Assembly: GCA_964494205.1 (NCBI GenBank)
Contig: CAZBRD010000010.1
Coordinates: forward strand, 124,001-188,000
Reading direction: 5' to 3'
Length of the DNA: 64,000 bases
Origin: JBBTCX01 sp964494205
Lineage (GTDB): Bacteria > Planctomycetota > Phycisphaerae > UBA1845
The notes beneath the pieces are model-generated. The model was not told the DNA's origin. It did not search any database and saw only the letters and a list, made by a program, of their open reading frames with translations. Both the position numbers and the translations under genes were made by a program. This document shows positions 8,459 to 17,017 of the stretch, piece by piece. Positions within the stretch are counted from its first letter, which is position 1; every line of letters begins with the position of its first letter.

Positions 8459-8671
8459 ATGAACTGGGACATTGTGCGAGGAAACTGGAAGCAGCTTCGC
8501 GGCCGCGTGAAGGAGACGTGGGGCAAGCTGACGGACGATGACATCACGATGATCGACGGAAAACGCGAACAACTGGTCGGCGTTTTGCAGGAACGATACG
8601 GCGTTGTTCGCGACAAGGCCGAGAAAGAAATCGACGAGTTCATCCGCAAATGCGAGCCGTGCGGGAAATGA
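8459..8671 (+). CDS. CsbD family stress-associated protein
   Basis: 70 residues, small and highly charged. It shows the CsbD signature MNWDIVRGNWKQLRGRVKE, followed by WGKLTDDD and a helix containing the DKAEKEIDEF segment near the end. CsbD proteins are abundant, general-stress-induced proteins of unknown mechanism. The ATG at 8459 is preceded by AAAGGAGG at an optimal distance. The C-terminal CEPC is unusual for the family. Confidence 0.9.
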   Translation: MNWDIVRGNWKQLRGRVKETWGKLTDDDITMIDGKREQLVGVLQERYGVVRDKAEKEIDEFIRKCEPCGK

Positions 8672-8733
8672 CGCTGAGCAACCTCGTTCGAAGGTCTTGC
8701 ATAAGACAATCGCGAAAAGGAGGTGGGTTCGCC

Positions 8734-8922
8734 ATGAAACTTAAAAAGCCTAATCGAAGTAAACGTTGGCTGGTCAATATGGGTTTCGGACTCCTGGCTG
8801 CGGCCTGCGGGTTCACGGCCGGTTGCGACCTGACGCTCGATTTCGACGACAACGGCGACTTCGATTGGGACGAAATCTGGGATGAGGTCGATGACGAACT
8901 CGATGACGAGTTCGGCGATTAG
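8734..8922 (+). CDS. Small acidic lipoprotein
   Basis: 62 residues: a basic N-terminus (MKLKKPNRSKRW), a hydrophobic signal, a lipobox FTAGC at about residues 27-31, then an extremely acidic C-terminus made of repeated Asp and Glu (LDFDDNGDFDWDEIWDE and onward). The ribosome site AAAAGGAGG lies upstream of the ATG at 8734. The function is unknown. The acidic tail could bind cations, but that is inference. Confidence 0.72.
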   Translation: MKLKKPNRSKRWLVNMGFGLLAAACGFTAGCDLTLDFDDNGDFDWDEIWDEVDDELDDEFGD

Positions 8923-9037
8923 TGCGCCAGGCGAAGAGGGGAGGTCGATGGGAGGGACTCGCGATTGATCGCGATGACGACTTGCGATACAAACGTCACA
9001 CATTGAGAGCTGTGTAAGGGAATATCGAGCTTGATTT

Positions 9038-9481
9038 GTGATCCAACTCACCGACCTCCCACTGGTTAACGCGACGCTGAACTCGGTCGCGTTTGTATTG
9101 CTGATCATCGGACGCCGATTGATACGCGGTGGTCGTGTGCAGGCGCACAAGCGCTGCATGATCGCCGCGTTTTGCGTTTCCATTGCATTTCTTGGCACCT
9201 ATCTCACCTATCGATTTCTGGGCAGCGACAAAAAATTCGGCGGACAGGGTTGGATTCGGCCGGTCTATTTCTTCATCCTGATCACGCACGTTTCGCTGGC
9301 GATGACGGTGCCTTTCCTGGCCTCGATAACGATGTATCGCGGGCTTCGCGGGCAGTTCGAGAAGCACCGGCGAATCGCGAGAATCACTTATCCGATTTGG
9401 GTCTACGTTTCCGTCACCGGCGTGATCGTTTATGTTCTGTTGTTCCGTTTGTATCCGGGCGCGGCGGTTGCAACCGGATAG
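9038..9481 (+). CDS. DUF420 membrane protein (CtaM-like oxidase assembly factor)
   Basis: 147 residues with four hydrophobic segments and the DUF420 pattern: LPLVNATLNSVAFVLL at the N-terminus, then HKRCMIAAFCVS (conserved HxxxM), YFFILITHVSLAM (conserved His) and EKHRRIARITYPIW. In Firmicutes the related CtaM is needed for cytochrome oxidase function. The start is GTG at 9038, as the N-terminus of related proteins aligns there. It lies 3 kb from the oxidase genes, separated by the small-gene cluster, but probably serves the same oxidase. Confidence 0.85.
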   Translation: MIQLTDLPLVNATLNSVAFVLLIIGRRLIRGGRVQAHKRCMIAAFCVSIAFLGTYLTYRFLGSDKKFGGQGWIRPVYFFILITHVSLAMTVPFLASITMYRGLRGQFEKHRRIARITYPIWVYVSVTGVIVYVLLFRLYPGAAVATG

Positions 9482-9559
9482 TTGCGGCAGAATTAGTTGA
9501 AGCGCCGCACGCTTATTTTGATGCAACCCGATGTGAGGAAACAGTCGTGAGCCGGTTCG

Positions 9560-9593
9560 CCACGGCCAAGCAGCGGCTTGACCGTGCCACCCG
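9560..9593. repeat. Dispersed palindromic repeat C, copy 1
   Basis: CCACGGCCAAGC-AGCG-GCTTGACCGTGCCACCC. The arms CACGG(C/T)CAAGC and GCTTGACCGTG pair into a hairpin. Near-identical copies lie at 13069-13101, 15602-15635 and 47617-47650, all intergenic. Confidence 0.85.
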
Positions 9594-9637
9594 ACCTGAA
9601 GGCTCAGATGGAATGAACTACTCATTTGGAGCGAAGC

Positions 9638-10852
9638 ATGAATCACCATGTCGAAATTCTTGATCGGTCAAAGAGATACGAAGGCGCGATGGTCAAGCTG
9701 CTTCGCGAGCTGATTGCTATTCCGGGGGAGAGCGCGACAGAAGGGCCGGTGATTGCGCGGATTCGACGCGAACTGGAAGTGCAGCAGATATTCGACCGCA
9801 TCTGGACGGACCCGTTCGGGAATTTGCTGGCACAGATCGGCTCGGGGCCGAAGCTGATTGCGATTGACGCGCACGTTGATACGGTTGGCGTCGGTGACAT
9901 CAAGCAATGGAAGCACGATCCGTACAAGGGAAAAGTTGAAGACGGAGTCGTGTATGGCCGAGGGGCTGGAGATCAGCGCGGTGCTGTGCCGGCGATGATC
10001 TATGCCGCGCGGATTATTCGCGAACTTAATCTGACAAGTCCGGATTGGTCGCTGTTGTTGACGTTCACGGTGAGCGAAGAGGATTGCGACGGACTGTGCT
10101 GGCAGTACATCGTCAACGAGGGGAAGATCCGGCCTGACTGCGTGATCGTGACTGACTCGACGAATTGCAAGATTCTTCGTGGGCAGCGCGGGCGGATGGA
10201 GATTGGCGTGACGGTGAATGGCCGATCGTGCCACGGATCGATGCCGGAGAAGGGCGACAACGCGGTGTACAAGATGTCGCACGTTGTTCGCGAAATCGAG
10301 CAGATGAACAAGAAGGGATTGAAGAAGGACAAGTTTCTCGGCAACGGAACAATCACCGTCAGCTACATCGATTGCAAGACGCCGAGTTTGTGTGCTGTGC
10401 CCGATCAATCATACATACATCTTGATCGGCGCCTTACGTTCGGCGAGACGAAGGCGGTCGCGGTGCAACAAGTCAAAGCCGCGTTGAAGAAGGCGAAAGT
10501 AAAGGGCGACGTTCGCGTGCTGAAGTACACCAAGCCGACGTACACCGGGCTGGTGTACGAGACGGAGAGTTACTTCCCGACGTGGTGCGAAAGGGAAGAT
10601 GCGGTGCAGGTGGCTGCGGCTGTGCAGACTCATAAGGATTTGTTCAAGAAGAAGCCGACGGTGGGGCGGTGGACGTTTAGCACCAACGGTGTTTCGATCG
10701 CTGGGATGTTTGGGATTCCGTCGGTCGGGTTTGGGCCGGCGCCGGAGAGCGTGGCGCATACAGTAAACGACAGCGTGCCGATTGAGCACTTGATCAAGTG
10801 TGCGGCGTTTTATGCGGCGTTTCCGAGTACTTATTGCAACGGCAAGTCGTAG
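9638..10852 (+). CDS. ygeY: YgeY-type M20 family peptidase/amidohydrolase
   Basis: 404 residues, M20/ArgE-DapE fold. Metal ligands are visible: AIDAHVDTVGVGD (HxD), GRGAGDQRGAVPAM (bridging Asp), SEEDCDG (catalytic Glu-Glu) and a C-terminal His in SVAHTVNDSVP. The length and overall pattern match E. coli YgeY, the hydrolase encoded next to ygeW and ygeX. Family enzymes hydrolyse N-acyl or N-carbamoyl amino compounds; the actual substrate is not established here. The ATG at 9638 is preceded by TTGGAGCG; an ATG at 9626 is less well placed. It lies 8 kb from ygeW, with unrelated genes between, so it is probably transcribed separately. Confidence 0.88.
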   Translation: MNHHVEILDRSKRYEGAMVKLLRELIAIPGESATEGPVIARIRRELEVQQIFDRIWTDPFGNLLAQIGSGPKLIAIDAHVDTVGVGDIKQWKHDPYKGKVEDGVVYGRGAGDQRGAVPAMIYAARIIRELNLTSPDWSLLLTFTVSEEDCDGLCWQYIVNEGKIRPDCVIVTDSTNCKILRGQRGRMEIGVTVNGRSCHGSMPEKGDNAVYKMSHVVREIEQMNKKGLKKDKFLGNGTITVSYIDCKTPSLCAVPDQSYIHLDRRLTFGETKAVAVQQVKAALKKAKVKGDVRVLKYTKPTYTGLVYETESYFPTWCEREDAVQVAAAVQTHKDLFKKKPTVGRWTFSTNGVSIAGMFGIPSVGFGPAPESVAHTVNDSVPIEHLIKCAAFYAAFPSTYCNGKS

Positions 10853-10856
10853 GAAG

Positions 10857-10905
10857 AGACCCTCACCCTAACCCTCTCCCTAATAGGGAGAGGGAAATAT
10901 TGATA
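10857..10905. repeat. Palindromic repeat A, hairpin core
   Basis: AGAGACCCTCACCC then CCCTCTCCCTAATAGGGAGAGGG, a perfect 10-bp stem with a TAAT loop. It lies between the convergent ygeY and MaoC-like genes and could also end transcription, although no T-run follows directly. Confidence 0.8.
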
Positions 10906-10922
10906 CGCGTTCTTATTCAAAT

Positions 10923-11366
10923 TTAACCAATCAACTTTGTTTGTTTCGGCGGCACGACGATGGCGTTGCCGAGAGCTACGTCTTCGCCATCTTGATTGAC
11001 GCACGCGACCATCAGGCGGACGCGTTTGGGGTTGATGATTTCCATAACCGTCGCGCGAGCGGTGACGGTGTCGCCGAGGAAGACGGGCTTCAAGAACTTG
11101 ATGTGCAGCTCGACGAAGATGGTGCCTACGCCGGGCAGTTCGGTGCCGAGAACCGTCGAGATGATTCCAGCCATGAGGATGCCGTGAGCGACGCGACGGC
11201 CGAACGGCGTTTGCCGGGCGTATTCTTCGTCAATGTGCACGGGATTGAAGTCGCCGGAGACGTCGGCAAAAGCCATTACGTCCTGCTCGGAAATCGTCTT
11301 GGTGAATGAGCCGGTGTCGCCGACTTTGAGTGATTCGCGAGTTTGGGGGGAAAGTGTCGTGGTCAT
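10923..11366 (-). CDS. MaoC-like (R)-specific enoyl-CoA hydratase
   Basis: 147 residues, single hot-dog domain. The hydratase-2 motif is clear: AFADVSGDFNPVHIDEEYA, with catalytic Asp and His, then FGRRVAHGILMAGIIS. The family hydrates trans-2-enoyl-CoA to (R)-3-hydroxyacyl-CoA, feeding polyester synthesis or other acyl-CoA routes. The start at 11366 (ATG) is chosen over a TTG six codons upstream because it leaves only a short N-terminus before the fold. No fatty-acid genes are adjacent, so its pathway is not clear from context. Confidence 0.88.
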   Translation of the reverse strand: MTTTLSPQTRESLKVGDTGSFTKTISEQDVMAFADVSGDFNPVHIDEEYARQTPFGRRVAHGILMAGIISTVLGTELPGVGTIFVELHIKFLKPVFLGDTVTARATVMEIINPKRVRLMVACVNQDGEDVALGNAIVVPPKQTKLIG

Positions 11367-11568
11367 TATCGTTTTATCGTCCAAAACAAGTCAAAAATCA
11401 TGGTAATTGGATGTAGTGCGCTGTGCCATTAACGCTCACAAGACCCCCTTTGTCCCCCCTTGGTAAGGGGGGATGAGGTGACCCCTTGGCCCCGCCTTGG
11501 TAGGGGGGATTGGTGAGAATTCAAGTGGCACATTCAAATGGCTAAATGGCTAGGGTGAAAAAAACTCG
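11367..11568. repeat. Intergenic repeat patch with CCCCCTTGGTAAGGGGGG hairpins
   Basis: Contains two tandem copies of a hairpin of the form CCCCCCTTGGTAAGGGGGGAT (about 11450-11475 and 11485-11510). The same unit lies in frame inside the PLP enzyme gene at about 20515-20545. No coding potential. Confidence 0.7.
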
Positions 11569-12420
11569 CTAAGTAGTGTCATGGTGTGGCACTGACTTGC
11601 ATTTGCTGAACGGTCTTCGGCTGGGTTTGATGTTTCGTCGGACTTTTCGGAGTTCGCGAAGTTGGGCGATGGCGCGGTGGAGGTGGCGATCGAGCATGGA
11701 CTCGTAGCGGACGAGGTCCATCAGTGCATAGTGGTTGGGGAGGAGGTTGGCTTCGCAGCGGGATTGGAGGATTTCGGTGCGCTGGGTTTCGAGTTCGGTG
11801 AGTTCGTTCTGAAGGGAGGTGGCGGATTTGGCTGAGCTGCCGATGACGCGCGGGAGCATATCGATGACGGTGGCGAGGATGTTTTTGTGGTCGGGGCCGA
11901 AGAGGTAGGCCTTGTGTTTGAGGGCGAATTGGTCGTAGAGGAGTGAGCGTGAGTCGCGCTCGTCGGGAGTGAGTTGGTCGTCGGGTGTGTTGAGTAGTTG
12001 GGAGAGGCGGCGGGCGTTTTGGAGGGATTCTTCGTCGGAGACGAGTTGGCGGCGGAGGCCGGTGATGAGTTTGTCGATTTCTCCGAGATCAAGATAAGCA
12101 TCGCGGACGGCATCGGTTTCGAAACGGCGCGAACGGTTGAGGCGTTCGGAGCAGAGGGCGATGCGCTCGACGAGGGTTCGCTCGATCTGATTGCGGGGTT
12201 GGTAGTGGGCGAGCAGGTTTTTGAGTGTTGCGTCGGTGGGGATTTTCGGTTGGCGTTTTTTGAGGGTCGATTGGGAGGAGGGGTTCGAATGTTTGTTTTT
12301 GATCGGCCATTGTGCGGCGGTGAGTTTGAGTTTGCGTGGGTACTTTGTGACTCTGCGGCGCGGGCGGCGGGCGTTTTGGCGGTTGGCGAGTCGTTGGCGG
12401 ACGGAAACAGTCTTGGGCAT
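11569..12420 (-). CDS. Hypothetical Lys/Arg-rich helical protein (planctomycete family)
   Basis: 283 residues. The N-terminal about 65 residues are basic and disordered (RQRLANRQNARRPRRR). The rest is helical, with HYQPRNQIERTLVERIALCSERLNRSRRFE (quoted only in part: QPRNQIERTLVERIA) and a C-terminal LVRYESMLDRHLHRAI. This pairing of an ERxLVExIA helix and an RYExxLxRxxxRA helix is typical of a large family of unknown function in Planctomycetota and Acidobacteriota, whose members often start with NAQxSTGPRT. The start at 12420 has GGAGG in the leader. The last about 15 residues may be encoded by spacer sequence. Its function is unknown. Confidence 0.7.
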   Translation of the reverse strand: MPKTVSVRQRLANRQNARRPRRRVTKYPRKLKLTAAQWPIKNKHSNPSSQSTLKKRQPKIPTDATLKNLLAHYQPRNQIERTLVERIALCSERLNRSRRFETDAVRDAYLDLGEIDKLITGLRRQLVSDEESLQNARRLSQLLNTPDDQLTPDERDSRSLLYDQFALKHKAYLFGPDHKNILATVIDMLPRVIGSSAKSATSLQNELTELETQRTEILQSRCEANLLPNHYALMDLVRYESMLDRHLHRAIAQLRELRKVRRNIKPSRRPFSKCKSVPHHDTT

Positions 12421-12579
12421 GGGAGACCTCCTTGTTTGAGAAAAGTTGGTGGAACCCGACCTTGTGGTTTGCTTGAATAACTTGCGGGGTGATCGCAGGA
12501 AGTAGTGAGGGTGTGTGAGCGGGTGGAGGTTCGGTCGCCCCGTTGGGGCTTACTTTATCTGGGGGCAAATTTTACCCAG

Positions 12580-12793
12580 GGTTTCCACCAGAGGTATCTA
12601 CACAACTTTGTAGCCTATGCGAGCCAGCATTCACAGTACTGGCAAGGGGTTCCAGCCATCGCATTCGTCCGCCCATCCGGGCAGAAGGTTGAAAAAGCAA
12701 CTCGAATCCAGTGATTGAAATCATTGGCAACTACCGTGCGCCCGTCCGGGCGATCGAGGTTGGCGACTTCTGTAGATACCATTGGTTTCCACC
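12580..12793. mobile_element. 194-bp MITE-like element, copy 1, with 10-bp flanking direct repeat
   Basis: The element spans 12590-12783. Its ends are AGAGGTATCTACACAA and TTCTGTAGATACCATT, imperfect inverted repeats. Each side carries GGTTTCCACC (12580-12589 and 12784-12793), which looks like a target-site duplication. Uninterrupted copies of the host palindrome elsewhere read CCCACGG-CTTCCG-CCGTGGG; here the element splits this motif. Copy 2 at 17437-17630 is the same length and about 90 percent identical. Confidence 0.82.
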
Positions 12794-13068
12794 GTGGGCT
12801 GGCCGCGTTTCGCCGCGCCTGCGGCTGGAGAGTTGAACAAGGCCCACGATGATTCGTGGTTAGGTCAACATAAGAAACCCCGCGCTTGCGCTTGGGGCTC
12901 TGATTCTGGCCTTTGCTCGCGCAAATGGGTCTGATCCTCTACGAGGGCAAGTCAGCCCATCGCCCTGACCCCCATCAGTCCCATCTTTCCAAGGGGGGGA
13001 ACGTTGCAAGTTACAGTTGATTGTTTTCGATTCATTCTAATTGAAGTTTCGTGATTGAAAGCGATTCG

Positions 13069-13101
13069 CCACGGCCAAGCTGATGCTTGACCGTGCCACC
13101 C
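13069..13101. repeat. Palindromic repeat C, copy 2
   Basis: CCACGGCCAAGC-TGAT-GCTTGACCGTGCCACCC; same arms as the copies at 9560, 15602 and 47617, with a different loop. Confidence 0.8.
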
Positions 13102-13142
13102 GAATCCAGTCTGACGATTGAAAGCAAAAATTACTTTGCGGG

Positions 13143-13210
13143 AGAGACCCTCACCCTGCCCCGTCGTGCTCCCTTATTGGTCGCTCTCCGTCTAAGAGGG
13201 AGAGGGATTG
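13143..13210. repeat. Palindromic repeat A, copy 3
   Basis: AGAGACCCTCACCCTG, then GCTCCCTTATTGGTCGCTC and CTAAGAGGGAGAGGGA. The layout is close to the copies at 5795 and 55883, including CCCCGTCGTGCT between the arms. Confidence 0.8.
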
Positions 13211-13267
13211 ATCTGGAGATTCCAATCGAAAGTCGAAGATTCTCGATCAAACAAGCTCTTCGATCGA

Positions 13268-15298
13268 TCAATGCTCCGCGTGGTGGACCATGTGTTTCTT
13301 TGCGTGTTCCACGACTTGTGCTTGTACGTTTGGCGGAACGACGTCGTAGTGGGAAAGTTCCATCGAGTAGGAGCCTTGGCCGCCGGTGATGCTGGAGAGG
13401 CGGGAGTTGTATTCCGCGACTTCCGACAGGGGGACGGATGCTTTGATGATGGCCATGCCGCCGGGGAGCATGTCTTGGCCGTGGGGGCGGCCGCGGCGGG
13501 AGGCGAGGTCGCCGGTGATGTCGCCCATGTTGGCGGCGGGGACGACTACTTCGATTTCGACGATGGGTTCGAGAAGGACGGGCTTCGCTTTCATGAAGCC
13601 TTCTTTGAAGGCGCCGCGGCCTGCGATCTGGAAGGCGATGTCCTTGCTGTCGACCGGGTGCGTCTTGCCGTCGATGAGTTCGACGACGACGTCGACGATT
13701 GGATAGCCGGCGAGGACGCCTTCGGCTAATTGAAGTTTGATGCCTTTATCGGTGCTGACGCGGAAGGGCTGATCGATGGCGCCGCCGAAGATCTTGTCGA
13801 CGAACTCGTAGCCTTTGCCGCGTTCGTTGGCCATGACGTTGATGATGACTTTGCCGAACTGGCCTGCGCCGCCGGACTGCTTCTTGTGGGTGTATTCGAT
13901 GTTTTCGGCGCGGCCGGTGATGGTTTCGCGATAGGGGATGCGCGGCGGGTGGGTGATGACGTCGAGCTTGTATTGCTTGTGCATGCGATCGAGGTAGGTG
14001 CGGAGCTGGTTGTCGCCCATGCCGCGGACGACCAGTTCGCCGCCGGTGCCACGCTCTGACACAAAGCAGGGGTCTTCCTCGGCGAAGCGCTTGAGCGCGC
14101 CGCTGATCTTGTCCTCGTCGCCGCGAACTTTCGATTCCAATGCGAGAGAGAACATGGGCTTGGGGAAGTCGGGCATGCCGACTTTGCCGATTTTTCCGCC
14201 GCAGAGCGTGTCGCCGATGTGGAAGTCGAGTTTGGCGAGGGAGACGATGTCGCCGGCGGTGCCGAATTCCATGTCTTTGTGTTCAGCGCCGAAGACGCGC
14301 AGCACGTGGCCGGGGCGAACGCCCTTGGTTTCGGTGACGGTCTTGAGGGTCATATCGCTGGTGAGCTTGCCGGAGAGGATTCGAATCGTGAGGTACTTGA
14401 TGTGGCTCTTCGGGTCGGTGCTGATTTTGAAGACCTTGCCGACGAAGGGGCCGTTGGGGTCGCAGGGGATGGGTGTCTTGCTTTCGCCATCGACGAGCTC
14501 GCGCTTTTTGCCAGTGACGGGGCTGGGTGCGAAGGTGATGAGGGCGTCGAGCAAGTCGGTGATGCCGACGTCGGCGCGGGCGTTGGTGAAGAATACGGGG
14601 ATGAAGGCGCCGGCTGCGACGGATTTCGCGGCGGTTTTGCCAGCTTCGTCGTCGGCGAGTTCGCCTGCGAGGTATTGCTCCATGAGGGCATCGTCAGAAG
14701 CGATGGAGGCTTCGATGATGGCGGTGTGCGAAGCGGCGACGTCGCCGAAGTCGGCTTTGCCGGATGGGGTCGTGAAGCAGTTGACGACTTTCTTGCCGCC
14801 TTCAGACGGCAGCGTGATAGGCACGCATTGTGCGCCGAAAGATTCCTGAACTTGTTTGAGCAGCGCGGGCAGATTCACGTTGGGTGCGTCGATGTGGTTG
14901 ATCACGAGCCAGACGCCGATGCCGTAGTTCTGGGCGCGCTCGAGCATTTTGCGCGTGTTGACCTGAATGCCGGCGCTGGCTGAGACGACGACGACGGCGG
15001 TCTCGACGGCTGCGAGCGAGGAGATCGAGATGCCGGAGAATGCGAGACTGCCGGGCGTATCGATGATGTTGATGTGGTGGTTTTTGTAGTTGGCGAAAGC
15101 AACAGCGGAATCGAGCGAATGTAGTTTCTCGCGCGATTCTTCGGTGTAGTCGAGGATGGAGGTCTTGTCGGCGACGTTGCCCAGACGAGTCGTCATGCCG
15201 GTCTTGTGGAGCACGGCCTCCGCGAGAGAGGTTTTGCCGCAACCGCTGTGACCGACGAAAGCGATATTCCGAATCTGGGCGGGGTCCAAGACAGCCAT
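13268..15298 (-). CDS. Elongation factor G paralogue (EF-G2 type)
   Basis: 676 residues. G1 is GHSGCGKTSLAE (residues about 14-25), G3 DTPG in NIIDTPGSLAFSG, G4 NHID; then domain II, and the EF-G domain IV/V pattern (TGRAENIEYTHKKQSGG, GGMAIIKASVPLSE, SMELSHYDVVPPNVQ). The G1 motif GHSGCGKT instead of AHIDAGKT places it with the non-canonical EF-G2 group rather than the main translocase. Such paralogues bind GTP and ribosomes but their role varies. The start at 15298 (MAVLDPAQIRN) is chosen because the frame upstream to 15730 is made of intergenic repeats. An AT-rich leader with TTGC precedes it. Confidence 0.9.
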   Translation of the reverse strand: MAVLDPAQIRNIAFVGHSGCGKTSLAEAVLHKTGMTTRLGNVADKTSILDYTEESREKLHSLDSAVAFANYKNHHINIIDTPGSLAFSGISISSLAAVETAVVVVSASAGIQVNTRKMLERAQNYGIGVWLVINHIDAPNVNLPALLKQVQESFGAQCVPITLPSEGGKKVVNCFTTPSGKADFGDVAASHTAIIEASIASDDALMEQYLAGELADDEAGKTAAKSVAAGAFIPVFFTNARADVGITDLLDALITFAPSPVTGKKRELVDGESKTPIPCDPNGPFVGKVFKISTDPKSHIKYLTIRILSGKLTSDMTLKTVTETKGVRPGHVLRVFGAEHKDMEFGTAGDIVSLAKLDFHIGDTLCGGKIGKVGMPDFPKPMFSLALESKVRGDEDKISGALKRFAEEDPCFVSERGTGGELVVRGMGDNQLRTYLDRMHKQYKLDVITHPPRIPYRETITGRAENIEYTHKKQSGGAGQFGKVIINVMANERGKGYEFVDKIFGGAIDQPFRVSTDKGIKLQLAEGVLAGYPIVDVVVELIDGKTHPVDSKDIAFQIAGRGAFKEGFMKAKPVLLEPIVEIEVVVPAANMGDITGDLASRRGRPHGQDMLPGGMAIIKASVPLSEVAEYNSRLSSITGGQGSYSMELSHYDVVPPNVQAQVVEHAKKHMVHHAEH

Positions 15299-15774
15299 AA
15301 ATGACTCCTGTTGCTTGTTATTCAGAATGTACAAGCCAACCGATCGGTCGCAGAAACCGAAATCGTGGCGGAAATACCCGATATTAGCGGAACCATTTTG
15401 CTCTTGCCAGAGGTTCTTAACTTCGCTTGAACCAAACATTTGCGCAGTTGCACGACAGGCGGGGTGGGCGTGTTCGGTCTGCTTGCTGCGGAGGCTGGTT
15501 GGATGCAGTTGCATTATTTGTCTACCGATAACTTCGGGGAGGACGAGGGAATGAAGAATGGCGAATGGCGAATGATGAATGGCTGAGAGTCGTGGTTTGA
15601 TGCCACGGCCAAACTGCGGTTTGACCGTGCCACCCATTTGGGCGCGCCCAAGTTCAATCGCGCTTGATAGATGGACCGGTTGAAAACCGGTCCCACATGA
15701 GACGCGACCGGTTAGAAACCGGTCCCACATGTGAAGACCGATCTCATATGCCCACTTTTTTGGAGAGATATTTC
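15299..15774. repeat. Intergenic region with repeats C and E
   Basis: Between the divergent EF-G2 and lipoprotein genes. Holds short tandem GGCGAATGGCGAATGATGAATGG (about 15557-15580), repeat C (15602-15635) and two copies of repeat E, ACCGGTT(G/A)(A)AAACCGGTCCCACATG (15670-15735). Promoters for both genes must lie here; none is clear enough to call. Confidence 0.7.
15602..15635. repeat. Palindromic repeat C, copy 3
   Basis: CCACGGCCAAAC-TGCG-GTTTGACCGTGCCACCC. The base change in one arm (AAAC) is matched in the other (GTTT), a compensatory pair that supports selection for, or recent copying of, a paired structure. Confidence 0.85.
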
Positions 15775-16749
15775 ATGAGCAGCTTTGATCCTCGAATGCT
15801 GGCGGCGAGTTTGTTGTTGGCTTCTTTGATGGCGTGTACGCCGACGGCTAACACAGATACGCAGAACGATGATCAGAATGACGGCATCATCGCGGATGAC
15901 ATGACCGGCGATAATGGATCGAACGACGGCGGTAATGATGGGAGCAATGACGGCGGGACCGATGGGGGGACTGACGATGGTTCGAATCCGCAGGCGGGGG
16001 AGCTTTCGCAGGATGACCTAGATGGGATTGCGGCTTCGATGCAGGCGATCGGCGCGCTGTCTAATGCGACGACGACGACACAGGGTGCGACGCGGACGGA
16101 CAACGCTGTGTCGGGGCAGACGCTGCCGGGTGTGCAGCCGGTCTTTCAGCCGGTGACGACATTCGGGGAATGTCCGGTGATTACGCTCAATCTGACCAAT
16201 GCGTCATCGCTGGCGTTTGATGCGACGGTTGATTTCGGCGACTCGTGCAAGCCAAGCACGGCTACGACGGCGACGTGCTCTGGTAACGCGACGGGAACGC
16301 TCAATGGGTTGGCATCGTCGATTGCGGTGCAGTTCAACAGCGTTACGTGCAATGACAACACGCTGGATGGGTCGGCGGATCTTGTCTATGGCGTTTCTGA
16401 AACGAGCGTCGAATTGTCGGGCATTTGGAACCTTGATTGGGTGACGGACACCGTCTTCACCGGAACAGACGGTGAGGGTACGTGCGTGTACGATCGCACG
16501 ACGCAAGTCGTCACTGTGGTGACATTTGATGGCACTATCGGTTTGAATGGCGCGGATTGGCCGTTTTCCGCCGAGGGGCTAACGATTGCGCCGCTGGGTA
16601 ACGGATCCTTGATCCCATCGACGGGAACGATGACGGTTGTGGTTTCCCCGGGTCGTTTGGTCGTCGTTACGTTCGATGAGAATTCGCCAACGACAGGAAT
16701 GGCTACGGCTACTGTCGATGGGAGCTCGTTTACCGTATCGTTTTTTTGA
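15775..16749 (+). CDS. Secreted lipoprotein of unknown function
   Basis: 324 residues. Signal with lipobox LLASLMACTP (Cys at about residue 20), then a low-complexity Asn/Asp/Gly linker with NDGGNDGSNDGGTDGGTDDG (about residues 48-67). A globular region of about 250 residues, rich in Thr, Val and Gly with Cys pairs, is probably beta-sandwich. No named domain was recognised. The start MSSFDPRMLAASLLL at 15775 follows GGAGAGATATTTC. Reading the frame further upstream passes through repeat E and is rejected. The composition suggests a cell-surface protein. Confidence 0.75.
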   Translation: MSSFDPRMLAASLLLASLMACTPTANTDTQNDDQNDGIIADDMTGDNGSNDGGNDGSNDGGTDGGTDDGSNPQAGELSQDDLDGIAASMQAIGALSNATTTTQGATRTDNAVSGQTLPGVQPVFQPVTTFGECPVITLNLTNASSLAFDATVDFGDSCKPSTATTATCSGNATGTLNGLASSIAVQFNSVTCNDNTLDGSADLVYGVSETSVELSGIWNLDWVTDTVFTGTDGEGTCVYDRTTQVVTVVTFDGTIGLNGADWPFSAEGLTIAPLGNGSLIPSTGTMTVVVSPGRLVVVTFDENSPTTGMATATVDGSSFTVSFF

Positions 16750-16921
16750 ACGTAGGCGATAGGCATTAGTAAATAGGCAAGAGGCAATAGAGATTACGAA
16801 GGGCAGCGGGCGCTGAGTTTGGCGCTTGCTGCCTTTTGCATTTCAATCGATGTGAAAGCAAATGAGCCCGGGGCATGGCGGCGCTGTGTTTGGCTTTGCC
16901 ACCCGACGGCGCGTTTGGTAG

Positions 16922-17017
16922 TCGATCGGTCGTGCCTACGGCACTTTGGCTCGCACATCAACTCATTACCCAGCCTTGAAAGGCTGGGCAATTCTCGTGG
17001 TGTCACTACGTGACATA
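16922..17017. repeat. Three-hairpin repeat G, copy 1
   Basis: Order of hairpins: TCGTGCCTACGGCACTT, then CCCAGCCTTGAAAGGCTGGG, then GTCACTACGTGAC, separated by short spacers (ACATCAACTCAT; CAATTCTCGTGGT). The same three-part layout recurs at 25222-25322, 32935-33016 and 45820-45912, with changed arm sequences but kept pairing. Confidence 0.82.

Larger units (their letters stand above)
12421..13267. repeat. Repeat-rich intergenic region
   Basis: About 850 bases with no convincing gene. It holds repeat F hairpins (CGCCCCGTTGGGGCTT near 12537), the MITE-like element at 12590-12783, GCTTGCGC hairpins (repeat I, 12888-12930), repeat C (13069-13101) and repeat A (13143-13210). A 69-codon frame starting at 12505 is encoded mainly by the MITE and is not called. 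Confidence 0.75.

Noticed and set aside
7063..9198. Very long open frame (711 codons) on the minus strand
   Set aside because: It lies opposite the WG-repeat gene, Lmo0937-like and CsbD genes, has no ribosome site and no known motif; the repeated codons of the WG units keep the other strand open.
12505..12714. 69-codon frame with AIAFVRPSG, repeated at 17352-17561
   Set aside because: It is carried by the 194-bp MITE-like element in both places, lies in a non-coding block and has no ribosome site.
14219..14983. Asp/Gly/Glu-rich frame opposite the EF-G2 gene
   Set aside because: The sense strand shows all EF-G domains; this frame is low complexity and comes from GC-skewed third positions.
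13268..15730. N-terminal extension of EF-G2 by 144 residues
   Set aside because: The extra part is read from repeats C and E and the known EF-G N-terminus starts at 15298.
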